A stretch of 45,179 nucleotides of DNA from Neobacillus piezotolerans (GTDB lineage: Bacteria > Bacillota > Bacilli > Bacillales > Cytobacillaceae), in assembly GCF_003362805.1 (NCBI RefSeq), contig NZ_QNQT01000018.1, positions 1-45,179 of the forward strand. The letters run 5' to 3'. The translations under genes and the position numbers were made by a program. This document shows positions 37,125 to 45,179 of this stretch, piece after piece. Positions within the stretch are counted from its first letter, which is position 1, and every line of letters starts with the position of its first letter. The notes under the pieces were generated by a model. That model was not told the origin of the DNA. It did not search any database and worked only from the letters and a program-made list of their open reading frames with translations.

Positions 37125-37130
37125 ATTCAA
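37101..37130 (-). promoter_or_regulatory. purR-ridA promoter (SigA type)
   Basis: Minus-strand -35 TTGAAT (37125-37130), 18-bp spacer, extended -10 TGTTACATT (core 37101-37106). The -35 lies within the last codons of ispE. Confidence 0.7.
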
Positions 37131-37989
37131 GGTGGCGCTCACCCAGCATCCTCACCGCGAAAACCTGTCCACAAAAGCCCCGCAGACCATTATAAATCCT
37201 GTTCAGCCGGGAGTCGTGCCTCACCAGGCCAAATACCGTTGGCCCACTCCCGCTCATTAGGACGGCATCCGCCCCGAATCGCTTCATTTGATCTTTGATT
37301 TGTGCAACATTCGGGTAATGCTTCAGCGTAACTTCTTCCAGGACATTGCCGACATTCCCGCAAACCCCCTCGTAATCCTTTTCCCGGATTGCCTGGATCA
37401 TCGCTTTTGTATCGGGATGGACAATCCCTGAAAGGTCGAGTTTCTTATAAACATCCGCTGTCGAAACCCCTATATGCGGTTTAGCCAGAATCACCCAGCA
37501 TGTCGGAGGGGCGGGAAGTTCTTCAATCCGTTCTCCCCTGCCGGTCGCAAGCGCAGTTCCCCCGTAAACACAAAATGAAACATCCGAGCCGATTTCCGCG
37601 CCCAGAACGGCCAGTTCATCGAGGGATAACCCAAGTCCCCATAATTTATTCAGACCTCTTAGGGCGGCCGCCGCATCACTGCTTCCGCCCGCAAGCCCGG
37701 CCGCGACGGGAATCACTTTTTCAATTGAAATTGTAACGCCTTCTTTTACATCAAAACGATCCTTTAAAAGCTTAGCTGCCTGATAGGCAAGATTCCGTTC
37801 ATCATCCGGGACATACCGGCTTTGGGATTGAATCCGTATTTGGCCATCCTCCGATTGCGACAGTTCGAGACGGTCGGCAAGGTCGATAGTCGTCATAATC
37901 ATTTCTACTTCATGATAGCCATCCGGCCGTTTGTGCAATACATCAAGCGACAGGTTAATCTTTGCTGGGGCTTTGACTAAAAGCTTCAC
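37123..37989 (-). CDS. ispE: 4-diphosphocytidyl-2-C-methyl-D-erythritol kinase
   Basis: IspE phosphorylates CDP-methylerythritol in the MEP pathway to isoprenoids, which supplies undecaprenyl phosphate for wall synthesis. The 288-residue GHMP kinase has [21 protein letters not shown] near the N-terminus, the ATP loop [19 protein letters not shown] (about 93-111) and the C-terminal [13 protein letters not shown]. The longest frame begins at 38088, but AGGTGG lies 6 bases before a GTG at 37989, which gives the family length and N-terminus. No strong promoter is visible in 37990-38190. Confidence 0.96.
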   Translation of the reverse strand: MKLLVKAPAKINLSLDVLHKRPDGYHEVEMIMTTIDLADRLELSQSEDGQIRIQSQSRYVPDDERNLAYQAAKLLKDRFDVKEGVTISIEKVIPVAAGLAGGSSDAAAALRGLNKLWGLGLSLDELAVLGAEIGSDVSFCVYGGTALATGRGERIEELPAPPTCWVILAKPHIGVSTADVYKKLDLSGIVHPDTKAMIQAIREKDYEGVCGNVGNVLEEVTLKHYPNVAQIKDQMKRFGADAVLMSGSGPTVFGLVRHDSRLNRIYNGLRGFCGQVFAVRMLGERHLE

Positions 37990-38182
37990 TGAGGTCCACC
38001 TACTTTTAAATGTTCCAGCTGGCGCGCCACCCGGCCACTCCCCGGATAAATTGACGCATCTTTTTTCATTGCCGGGATGCACAAGCAATCCCTTTTAGGC
38101 CATGACTGGACAATTCCCATCTGTTTTTGTCCTATTTTACCACAAAAACAATCCGATAAGACCTCTGTTTCCCGAACTACAG

Positions 38183-38217
38183 GTAAAAATGTAATTAGGC
38201 CGGGATAATCCCGGCCT
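38183..38217 (-). terminator. Terminator after the sspF-linked gene
   Basis: On the minus strand a perfect 10-bp stem AGGCCGGGAT/ATCCCGGCCT (38197-38217) is followed by AATTACATTTTTACC. The T-tail is displaced, so efficiency is uncertain. Confidence 0.65.
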
Positions 38218-38232
38218 GCCGCGCTGCAAGTG

Positions 38233-38436
38233 TTATTTTATACGAATGGCCCGCTGGCCCGGTTTCACGCCGGCCGTTTTTGAATACCAGAGTGTTCCCG
38301 GCTCTTCCAGATGTTCTTCTTTTTTCAGCAAGCTGCCGGCTTCTTCCGTTCCCGAAGTGAGCCGGCCAAGCTTTTTATACATAAGCCCGCCTGCCATAAG
38401 CAGGTTTCCCAGCCTGTTAAGACGCAGAGGCTTCAT
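38233..38436 (-). CDS. Unrecognised small basic protein coupled to sspF
   Basis: I do not recognise this 67-residue protein. Its ATG overlaps the sspF stop codon (ATGA), and a terminator hairpin follows 16 bases after its stop, so it looks like the second gene of an sspF operon. The N-terminal third is basic and hydrophobic ([20 protein letters not shown]) and could form an amphipathic or short membrane helix. The rest is polar, with [17 protein letters not shown] ribosome-binding site is weak (AGGG 9 bases upstream), as in coupled genes. Codon use looks like that of neighbours. A role in the forespore is inference from position only. Confidence 0.6.
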   Translation of the reverse strand: MKPLRLNRLGNLLMAGGLMYKKLGRLTSGTEEAGSLLKKEEHLEEPGTLWYSKTAGVKPGQRAIRIK

Positions 38437-38615
38437 CCTCGGCCGCCCTGGAGAAGCTGCTGCTCCGCCAGTTCGATTGCGCGCTTTACCATGTTGCCAG
38501 CGTCACGCGCCCTTATGCCGCCCCAGCCTTCTTTTTCAACGACATCATAGAAACCTAGGTCCTTTGCAAGTTCTTCTTTAAAACGGTCAGACATTACACC
38601 ACGTCTTCTTGCCAT
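38433..38615 (-). CDS. sspF: Minor small acid-soluble spore protein, alpha/beta family (SspF)
   Basis: SspF is a forespore DNA-binding protein of the SASP group. The 60-residue protein shows the family pattern [20 protein letters not shown], then [20 protein letters not shown] and a Q-rich end. The longest frame starts at 38678, upstream of the promoter -10; the ATG at 38615, 7 bases after AAGGGG, is correct. A SigG-type promoter lies upstream. The downstream 67-codon gene overlaps its stop codon. Confidence 0.95.
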   Translation of the reverse strand: MARRRGVMSDRFKEELAKDLGFYDVVEKEGWGGIRARDAGNMVKRAIELAEQQLLQGGRG

Positions 38616-38647
38616 TATAAAACCCCTTCCGGCAGCCGCGGCATTCT

Positions 38648-38677
38648 TAGTATGCTGGCTAACCAGCCATTTCATCA
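38648..38677 (-). promoter_or_regulatory. sspF promoter (SigG type)
   Basis: Minus-strand CATACTA (38648-38654) matches the SigG -10 exactly. TGATGA (38672-38677), 17 bp upstream, matches the -35 TGAATA at 4 of 6. It lies 33 bases before the sspF ATG. Confidence 0.7.
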
Positions 38678-38715
38678 TTCCTTATCTTGTCAGAAAAGCG
38701 CAAGCGCCCGTTTAG

Positions 38716-38755
38716 CGTATAAAAAGCAAAAACAGCGGCATGAATCGCCGCTGTC
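38716..38755 (-). terminator. Intrinsic terminator after veg
   Basis: On the minus strand ACAGCGGC/GCCGCTGT (38732-38754) is followed by TTTTGCTTTTTA. Confidence 0.9.
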
Positions 38756-38771
38756 CTGCAAAAAATTGTAT

Positions 38772-39035
38772 CTAGCTTAGTGCCGCCTGTCCTGCTGTTT
38801 CTTCATAAAAGGTGATTTCGACTGTTTCTGTCAGTACATCCGCATAGCTGTAAGAAACACGTTCAAATGCATTTTCTTCCTGATCCAGTTCAATAACAAA
38901 TACTGATGGGTATGTCTCCGCCAGGACGCCAGACCGTTCAATCGTCTTTCTGCGGCCTCCGTTGGCTTTAAGCAAGAGCCTTTTACCCAAATTTGAATCC
39001 AGAGCCTTTTTAATATCGGCAAGTGTTTTTGGCAT
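38772..39035 (-). CDS. veg: Veg protein, biofilm-related regulator
   Basis: Veg is a small, abundant protein that in B. subtilis stimulates biofilm formation by antagonising SinR. The 87-residue protein has the strongly conserved core [20 protein letters not shown] (16-35), with [14 protein letters not shown] following; it is predicted to be a small SH3-like barrel. The longest frame begins at 39074 inside the transcript's first bases; the ATG at 39035, 5 bases after AGGTGG, gives the family start. It is driven by a near-consensus promoter. Confidence 0.96.
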   Translation of the reverse strand: MPKTLADIKKALDSNLGKRLLLKANGGRRKTIERSGVLAETYPSVFVIELDQEENAFERVSYSYADVLTETVEITFYEETAGQAALS

Positions 39036-39056
39036 TCGGTCCACCTCACTGTGTAA

Positions 39057-39085
39057 AGTATAACACGCTGACATAAAATTGTCAA
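39057..39085 (-). promoter_or_regulatory. veg promoter (strong SigA type)
   Basis: Minus-strand perfect -35 TTGACA (39080-39085), 17-bp spacer, -10 TATACT (39057-39062). The veg promoter is a classic strong SigA promoter of B. subtilis, and this one has the same quality. Confidence 0.92.
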
Positions 39086-39212
39086 AGAAAAAACATAAAT
39101 TATATCAGTCCCAGAAAAAGATTGTCAATATTTTTTGTTCTTCTTTTTTCTATAAATTTCAACAAGCGTTAGTTTTACCTATCGACAGCTTTTTATGTAA
39201 TGGGAAGTTTTA

Positions 39213-39250
39213 CAAACAAAAGAAAAATAAGCCTCTTATTAAGGCTTATT
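39213..39250 (-). terminator. Intrinsic terminator after yabG
   Basis: On the minus strand AATAAGCC/GGCTTATT (39226-39250) is followed by TTTCTTTTGTTTG. The stem overlaps the yabG stop codon. Confidence 0.85.
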
Positions 39251-40133
39251 CCCCCTCCTGCGCGTATTCCGGACGGTAGGGCATTCCGGTCCTTAAAACG
39301 CCCTTTGTTTCTATTCCTCCCAGCCCCTTCTCACCCGTAAGCGTGTTCCTTAAAACATCCCATACGTGGATCCGCTCCATGAACGGGGTGAAGCTGATTT
39401 TCGCAACGATATAAACCGGATCAAGAGCATGGATATTAATCCGTGAAGGCGAGCTGGCAAAATTCGCCCCGGCGGTTATGAGCGATTCAAAATGTGACTG
39501 GCACGCCCCGGCAAATATTACGAGCTGGTCGAGGCTGGGAACCTTCCTCCTCGCCTCCTTGACAGTCTCGACAAATTGTTTGGAGTGGCGATATGCATTG
39601 AGGTCGCTCTTTTTCCCTTTTGCCTTCGAATAGGCGTCATGACCGGTTACGACCAGGATATCGGGCCGGTAATAATCAAGGAACCCGCTAATCCGTTCAG
39701 GCATCTCCTTCTCGCTGCAATGGATTCCAAATACGGGAATCCCAATCTTTTCATAAAGCGCCAGGCATTTTTTTAAATACGTTTGATCCCCGTCAAGATG
39801 CAGCACCTTGCCGGGAATTTGAAAATAGTTCGTTAGATTGGCATAACCGCCTGTCGCCTGATATTCCTGCCTTTGCTTCAGCAAGGTTACATCCTGGCGG
39901 AAAAGCTCGAGGGATTGTTCCTCCTTGGAACGGTATTCATTTGTTAGCTTTTGCATTTCGGCCATGCCCATGACTATTAAATCCTCGATGGGGGCGTCTG
40001 CCGCCAGCCGAATATATTCCCCATAAAGATAAGCAACCTGCCGGCCATCCTTCTCCACGATATCAATTACCCTGAAAAGGATGTCACAGTTATACGAACG
40101 CCTGCCGACGATATCCATTTTCTTTATAGCCAC
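39246..40133 (-). CDS. yabG: Sporulation-specific protease YabG
   Basis: YabG is a mother-cell protease (peptidase family U57) that trims spore-coat proteins and enables their cross-linking by Tgl. The 295-residue protein keeps the family blocks YLKKCLALYEKIGIPVFGIH, ILVVTGHDAYSK and IFAGACQSHFESLITAGANF; the Cys in GACQSH is a candidate catalytic residue. The longest frame begins at 40178 with an ATG; the GTG at 40133, 5 bases after GGGGTGA, fits the family N-terminus. A SigK-type promoter lies 28 bases upstream of this GTG. Confidence 0.95.
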   Translation of the reverse strand: MAIKKMDIVGRRSYNCDILFRVIDIVEKDGRQVAYLYGEYIRLAADAPIEDLIVMGMAEMQKLTNEYRSKEEQSLELFRQDVTLLKQRQEYQATGGYANLTNYFQIPGKVLHLDGDQTYLKKCLALYEKIGIPVFGIHCSEKEMPERISGFLDYYRPDILVVTGHDAYSKAKGKKSDLNAYRHSKQFVETVKEARRKVPSLDQLVIFAGACQSHFESLITAGANFASSPSRINIHALDPVYIVAKISFTPFMERIHVWDVLRNTLTGEKGLGGIETKGVLRTGMPYRPEYAQEGE

Positions 40134-40160
40134 AGAATTCACCCCAATAGGTTTCTTCCA

Positions 40161-40189
40161 TAAGCTATGCGGATACAAAACAACAGGTG
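40161..40189 (-). promoter_or_regulatory. yabG promoter (SigK type)
   Basis: Minus-strand CACC (40186-40189), 16-bp spacer, CATAGCTTA (40161-40169) match the SigK elements (A/C)AC(A/C) and CATANNNTA. SigK control of yabG is established in B. subtilis. A start at 40178 would lie inside this promoter. Confidence 0.78.
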
Positions 40190-40222
40190 ACTATCGCCCT
40201 TTTCCGGCGCGGTGGGCGAGAA

Positions 40223-41654
<1,432 letters not shown>

Positions 41655-41780
41655 TGCGTCCTCCATCGTATATGGAAATAAAACTTAATCTTTTTGAAAA
41701 AATATTGAAACCAAACTGTAACCTTTTCCGTCTAAATAAGTAGTAAAGGATTTACGTCCTTAAGTATAAGTAATTTCGGG

Positions 41781-41817
41781 GACAAAAACAAAATGCAGAG
41801 GTTGGCCCCCTGCATTT
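41781..41817 (-). terminator. Intrinsic terminator after yabE
   Basis: On the minus strand AAATGCAG/CTGCATTT (41791-41817) is followed by TGTTTTTG. Confidence 0.8.
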
Positions 41818-41829
41818 ATGTATGCGTTG

Positions 41830-43017
41830 CTAATTCAAAATTTTAATCTTCACTTTCCTTGTTCCCCAACGATAGGCATCGGATAAATCAGGGAAAAAGA
41901 CGTCGATTTTATGTCCTTTTATCGCCGACCCTTTATCGGCCGCGATGGCGTATCCGTATCCTTCAACATATACTTTTGAACCTAACGGGATGACCCTCGG
42001 ATCCACGGCAATTACTTTTACGTGCGGATTCGCGCGGAGATTGATTCCTGTCGCGGTCGTGCCGGAACAGCCATTGCAGCTAGCCGTATAAGCCGTCGAG
42101 GATACATATAGCTCTTGACCACCGGCAGGAGCGGCGCCCCTTGAAACCTGGGCGACAAGGACCTTTGTACCAACAGCCACAACTTTATCCTGTTTGGCCC
42201 GGACTGTTTTTTCACTTATAAGCTTACGGGTGACCTCTTTGCCATTTTCGCGGACAACTTCAAACTTCTTAGAGCGAAGCCCTTCTTTCCCTTCGTTGAC
42301 AACCTTCTTTTTACCTTTTGCCAGTTTGGCATCCTTCTTTGTGACCACGGCAAACTGAATTGGTTCTTCCACTACATCGGTGACTTTTTCTACTCGAATG
42401 ACCTTTATCACGGCATTTGGTTTTACCTTATCCTGCAAGGAAGGTTCAACTCGATCAAATTTATTTAGTGTAATGCCTTGCTGTTTTAAAAAGTCAGCGA
42501 CCGTAGCCGAAGTGGACCACACTTTTTGTTCTTTCTTGGTGCCATCGATTAAGCTTAAATTAAGGGCTTTCTTGATTTCAATGCTCATTTTGTCGCTGAT
42601 CGGCTCTTGCGGTTTTACTGAAATATGGTCTTGTGCTATCAACGCTATCTTCTGCTCGTTAAGGAGCTCCCCAACCGTGTCGGCTGTAGTCCATACCGTT
42701 TTCTTCTCGTTATCTTTGACAATTTCAACCTGCTTCGCTTTCTTCCAGACGATTTCAAGATTGTTTTTCACCTTGGTCCCGACTGGAGGAAACAAATAGT
42801 CATTTGAGTTGACCTTTATGTTCAACTCCCTGAATAGATCTTCCACGGTTCCGGCCCGGGTTTCAACCATCTTTTCCTTGCCGTTGATCGTCAAGGCGAC
42901 AGTGCTTTTTGACCCTTCATAAAAAAGGAACCCGAGGGTAGTCATGAAAACTAGGAAACTGGCAAAAAATATCGCCACTTTTTTCCTACTCAATGACGTT
43001 GGAAACAGGCTTTTCAT
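41830..43017 (-). CDS. yabE: Cell-wall G5/3D-domain protein (YabE-like)
   Basis: The 395-residue protein is an Rpf/Sps-type putative wall hydrolase. It has one N-terminal membrane segment (about 14-33), three DUF348 repeats (about 37-75, 93-133 and 150-190), a G5 domain (about 200-285) and a C-terminal 3D domain. The 3D domain carries the aspartates in VIAVDPRVIPLG, ADKGSAIKGHKIDVFF and FPDLSD and resembles lytic transglycosylases. The best Shine-Dalgarno (AAGGAGG) is 24 bases from the ATG but 8 from an in-frame ATC at 43032, so the true start is open. Confidence 0.92.
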   Translation of the reverse strand: MKSLFPTSLSRKKVAIFFASFLVFMTTLGFLFYEGSKSTVALTINGKEKMVETRAGTVEDLFRELNIKVNSNDYLFPPVGTKVKNNLEIVWKKAKQVEIVKDNEKKTVWTTADTVGELLNEQKIALIAQDHISVKPQEPISDKMSIEIKKALNLSLIDGTKKEQKVWSTSATVADFLKQQGITLNKFDRVEPSLQDKVKPNAVIKVIRVEKVTDVVEEPIQFAVVTKKDAKLAKGKKKVVNEGKEGLRSKKFEVVRENGKEVTRKLISEKTVRAKQDKVVAVGTKVLVAQVSRGAAPAGGQELYVSSTAYTASCNGCSGTTATGINLRANPHVKVIAVDPRVIPLGSKVYVEGYGYAIAADKGSAIKGHKIDVFFPDLSDAYRWGTRKVKIKILN

Positions 43018-43058
43018 GTTTATGGATCCGATGAAAAACGCCTCCTTTTCTTGGAGTG

Positions 43059-43088
43059 ATTATATAGAACCATATTGCCGGCTGTCAA
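43059..43088 (-). promoter_or_regulatory. yabE promoter (SigA type)
   Basis: Minus-strand perfect -35 TTGACA (43083-43088) and perfect -10 TATAAT (43059-43064) with an 18-bp spacer. The predicted start is about 35 bases before the yabE ATG. The rest of 43089-43253 shows no supported feature. Confidence 0.85.
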
Positions 43089-43253
43089 CTCTGGCACATT
43101 TCCGAAGGTAGTTCTAATTATGCACATCCCTCCTGAAAAAGCAAAGAATAACTTATCGACATGTTCATCCTATGCAGAAAAGGAGACTTGTAGAACTTTT
43201 TGTTTTTATTTAAAAAATGGACAAACTTTCTTTCAATTCGACACCATCTTCTA

Positions 43254-44021
43254 TCAGCTTATGCCGAATAATCGCATAGCATTTTCGGTTGTGGCTTTTG
43301 CAACTTCTTCAAACGAAATTCCTTTAATCCTGGCAATTTCTTCAGCGACGAGCTTGACATAGCCTGGTTCATTGCGCTTTCCCCTGTGTGGGTGCGGAGT
43401 AAGGTAAGGGCAGTCAGTTTCAATCAGCAGCCTGTCGAGCGGCAGCTCAGCCGCTACTTCCTTCGGCTTAACCGCATTTTTAAACGTTACCGGCCCGCCA
43501 AGTGAAATATAAAAGTTCATATCCACGCATTGCCTGGCAATTTCCACGCTCCCGCTATAGCAGTGCATAATGCCCCCGACCTCTGACGCACCTTCCTCTT
43601 TAAGGATCTCCACAATATCGGCTGTCGCCTCCCTGTTATGGATGACAATCGGCAATTTCACTTTTTTGGCCAGCCTGATTTGTTTTCTGAACACTTCCTT
43701 CTGGATATCCCTGGGTGATTTGTCCCAGTGATAATCCAAGCCCATCTCACCAAGGGCGACAACCTTGGAATGCGCCGCGAGCTCCTCAATCCATGAGAGG
43801 TCCTCATCCGTCATGTCGATAGCATCAACCGGGTGCCAGCCGATACATGCATAAATGAAATCATGGGTTTCAGCTAGCCCGATGGCTTTCTCGATTGTTG
43901 GCCGATCAAATCCGACAACGACAATTTTGCCGACTCCATTCTCCTTCGCCCGGGTTATTACTTCTTCCACATCTTCCTCATACTGCTCAGCGTTCAAGTG
44001 CGCGTGGGTATCTATCAGCAT
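43254..44021 (-). CDS. tatD: TatD-family metal-dependent deoxyribonuclease
   Basis: TatD-type enzymes are cytoplasmic amidohydrolase-fold nucleases implicated in DNA fragment clearance and oxidative-damage repair. The 255-residue protein has the metal motif DTHAHL (4-9), the glutamate in ALGEMGLDYH, histidines in VIHNREA and IMHCYSG, and the aspartate in LLIETDCPYLTPHPHRGK. The longest frame begins at 44105, inside the metG terminator; the ATG at 44021, 5 bases after AAGGAAGTG, gives the family start. It is YabD in B. subtilis, always next to metG. Confidence 0.95.
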   Translation of the reverse strand: MLIDTHAHLNAEQYEEDVEEVITRAKENGVGKIVVVGFDRPTIEKAIGLAETHDFIYACIGWHPVDAIDMTDEDLSWIEELAAHSKVVALGEMGLDYHWDKSPRDIQKEVFRKQIRLAKKVKLPIVIHNREATADIVEILKEEGASEVGGIMHCYSGSVEIARQCVDMNFYISLGGPVTFKNAVKPKEVAAELPLDRLLIETDCPYLTPHPHRGKRNEPGYVKLVAEEIARIKGISFEEVAKATTENAMRLFGIS

Positions 44022-44054
44022 GCCGCCACTTCCTTTCCTGTCATTACCTCTTGT

Positions 44055-44103
44055 TATATACGGAAAAGGGAATGCACCGGCTGCTGGTCGGCGGGCATTC
44101 CCC
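44055..44103 (-). terminator. Intrinsic terminator after metG
   Basis: On the minus strand GGGAATGC/GCATTCCC with inner CCG/CGG pairs is followed by TTTTCCG. Downstream tatD follows after about 45 bases, probably with some readthrough. Confidence 0.75.
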
Positions 44104-44119
44104 ATCGTTTTTTTGTTGG

Positions 44120-45179
44120 TTACTTAATTTTTGTCCCGTTTGGCAGGTCCTGGTCAACCGATGCCAATGAAAGTGTTCCGTCTGTTTTTCCTGCGAGGAT
44201 CATTCCCTGGGACAATTCGCCACGTAATTTAACAGGCTTGAGATTGGTTACGCAAATGACCTTTCTGCCTATTAATTCTTCGGGTTTGTAGTACTCGGCG
44301 ATTCCGGATACAACCTGGCGCTTTTCATACCCGAGGTCGAGCTGCAGCTTCAAAAGCTTATCAGCCTTCTTCACCTGCTCCGCATGGAGTACTTCGGCGA
44401 TCCTTAAATCGATTTTCATAAACTCATCGATTGAGATTTCTTCTGTTTCAGGCGCTTCTTCTTTCTTTTCTTCCCGTTTTTGTTCCGGTTCGGGAGCAGG
44501 CGCTGCCGGGCCCTGCATTTCCGCTTTTATAAATTCGACCTCTTCCGCAATTTCGAGACGCGGGAACAAAGGATTTCCTTTCGATACTTTTGTCCCGGCC
44601 GGAATAATACCGAATTCGGATAGGCTCTCCCATGACTTCAGGGAGTCGCCCGCAATCCCTAGCTGTTCAAAAATCTGCTGCGGGGAGCGTGTCAGGAATG
44701 GCTGTAATAGGACCGCGATCCTCCGTAGTGATTCGGCTAAGTGCGCCATTACGGAACCAAGTTCAGCTTTACGCTCCTCGTCCTTGGCTATTGCCCAAGG
44801 CTGGGTTTCGTCAATGTATTTATTGGAACGGCTTACTAACTGCCAAACCGATGAAAGGGCTACGGAAAACTCCATTTTTTCCATCGCTTCCTCATACTTC
44901 GAGACAGCCTCCCTATTGGCTGAGAGGAGGCTCTCGTCATACTCTGTGACAGAGCCCGCGTAAGCCGGTATCTCTCCATCAAAGTATTTGTCGATCATGG
45001 CTACTGTACGGTTAAGAAGGTTCCCCAGGTCATTAGCCAGGTCGAAATTGATCCGTTCAACAAAACCTTCCGGAGTGAAAACGCCGTCCGAGCCAAACGG
45101 AACCTCACGCAGGAGGTAATACCTTAAGGCGTCAAGCCCGTACCTGTCAATCAATGTGACAGGGTTTACGACATTCCCT
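44120..45179 (-). CDS. metG: Methionyl-tRNA synthetase, C-terminal part (runs off the window)
   Basis: This partial gene encodes the last 352 residues of MetRS; the 5' end, including the Rossmann core and KMSKS loop, lies beyond the right edge. The visible part starts at GNVVNPVTLIDRYGLDALRY, directly after where KMSKSK is expected. The helical anticodon-binding domain follows, with NRTVAMIDKY and RSNKYIDETQPW. After an acidic linker rich in Glu and Lys comes a C-terminal EMAPII-like tRNA-binding domain (IDEFMKIDLRIAEVLHAEQV to the end). This organisation is typical of Bacillus MetS. The frame is intact to the edge. Confidence 0.97.
   Translation of the reverse strand, partial: GNVVNPVTLIDRYGLDALRYYLLREVPFGSDGVFTPEGFVERINFDLANDLGNLLNRTVAMIDKYFDGEIPAYAGSVTEYDESLLSANREAVSKYEEAMEKMEFSVALSSVWQLVSRSNKYIDETQPWAIAKDEERKAELGSVMAHLAESLRRIAVLLQPFLTRSPQQIFEQLGIAGDSLKSWESLSEFGIIPAGTKVSKGNPLFPRLEIAEEVEFIKAEMQGPAAPAPEPEQKREEKKEEAPETEEISIDEFMKIDLRIAEVLHAEQVKKADKLLKLQLDLGYEKRQVVSGIAEYYKPEELIGRKVICVTNLKPVKLRGELSQGMILAGKTDGTLSLASVDQDLPNGTKIK

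Noticed and set aside
43020-43127. 35-codon frame upstream of yabE with AGGAGG next to its ATG
   Set aside because: The Shine-Dalgarno is only 1 base from the ATG, and the frame spans the yabE promoter, so its start would not be on that transcript.

Overview
The window is a chromosomal segment of an endospore-forming Firmicute of the Bacillaceae (Bacillus sensu lato). Gene content and order match, gene for gene, the origin-proximal metS to lysS segment of Bacillus subtilis as I know it from the literature. Sporulation genes (spoIIE, spoVT, spoVG, sspF, yabG, fin, yabP, yabQ) and several promoters of sporulation sigma-factor type make an endospore-former certain. I cannot name the genus. Every protein gene lies on the minus strand, so the map reads from right to left; only one tRNA gene is on the plus strand.

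Layout in transcription order (right to left). 45179-43254: 3' part of metG, then tatD. 43088-40223: yabE (cell-wall G5/3D protein) and the pair rnmV-rsmA, which mature 5S and 16S rRNA. 40133-38233: yabG spore-coat protease, veg behind a near-consensus promoter, sspF and an unrecognised 67-codon gene coupled to it. 37989-35407: ispE, purR-ridA with PurBoxes over the promoter, spoVG with a SigH-type promoter. 35045-31285: glmU (after a long structured leader), prs, ctc, pth. 31182-21608: fin, mfd, spoVT, a MurJ/SpoVB-like flippase, mazG, rqcP, yabP, yabQ, divIC. 21512-20716: yabR and the oppositely oriented tRNA-Met. 20563-12095: spoIIE with its unusual 21-bp-spaced promoter, yabS, yabT, tilS, hprT, ftsH. 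11875-8062: coaX, hslO, a PrsA-like foldase and cysK. 7972-2178: the folate operon pabB-pabA-pabC-folP-folB-folK, then yazB and dusB. 1923-439: lysS. The left edge holds tandem P1/P2 promoters and the boxA of an rRNA operon whose 16S gene begins just outside the window.

The genes form working groups: translation and RNA maturation (metG, lysS, pth, tilS, dusB, rsmA, rnmV, rqcP, tRNA-Met, rrn); folate and p-aminobenzoate synthesis; purine/PRPP metabolism (purR, ridA, prs, hprT); envelope precursors (glmU, ispE, flippase, divIC); repair and quality control (mfd, mazG, ftsH, hslO); and sporulation. Many longest open frames start too far upstream. Shine-Dalgarno placement and family lengths led me to shorten 17 genes, several to GTG or TTG starts. 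For spoIIE the longest frame would begin inside its own promoter.

I found no mobile element, CRISPR array, phage gene or evident horizontally acquired cluster, and no self-evidently new multi-gene system. The items most worth a second look are small: the sspF-coupled 67-codon gene, the triple repeat at the 5' end of the spoVT transcript, the structured glmU leader, the palindrome in the spacer of rrn promoter P2, and the back-to-back tRNA-Met/spoIIE promoters.
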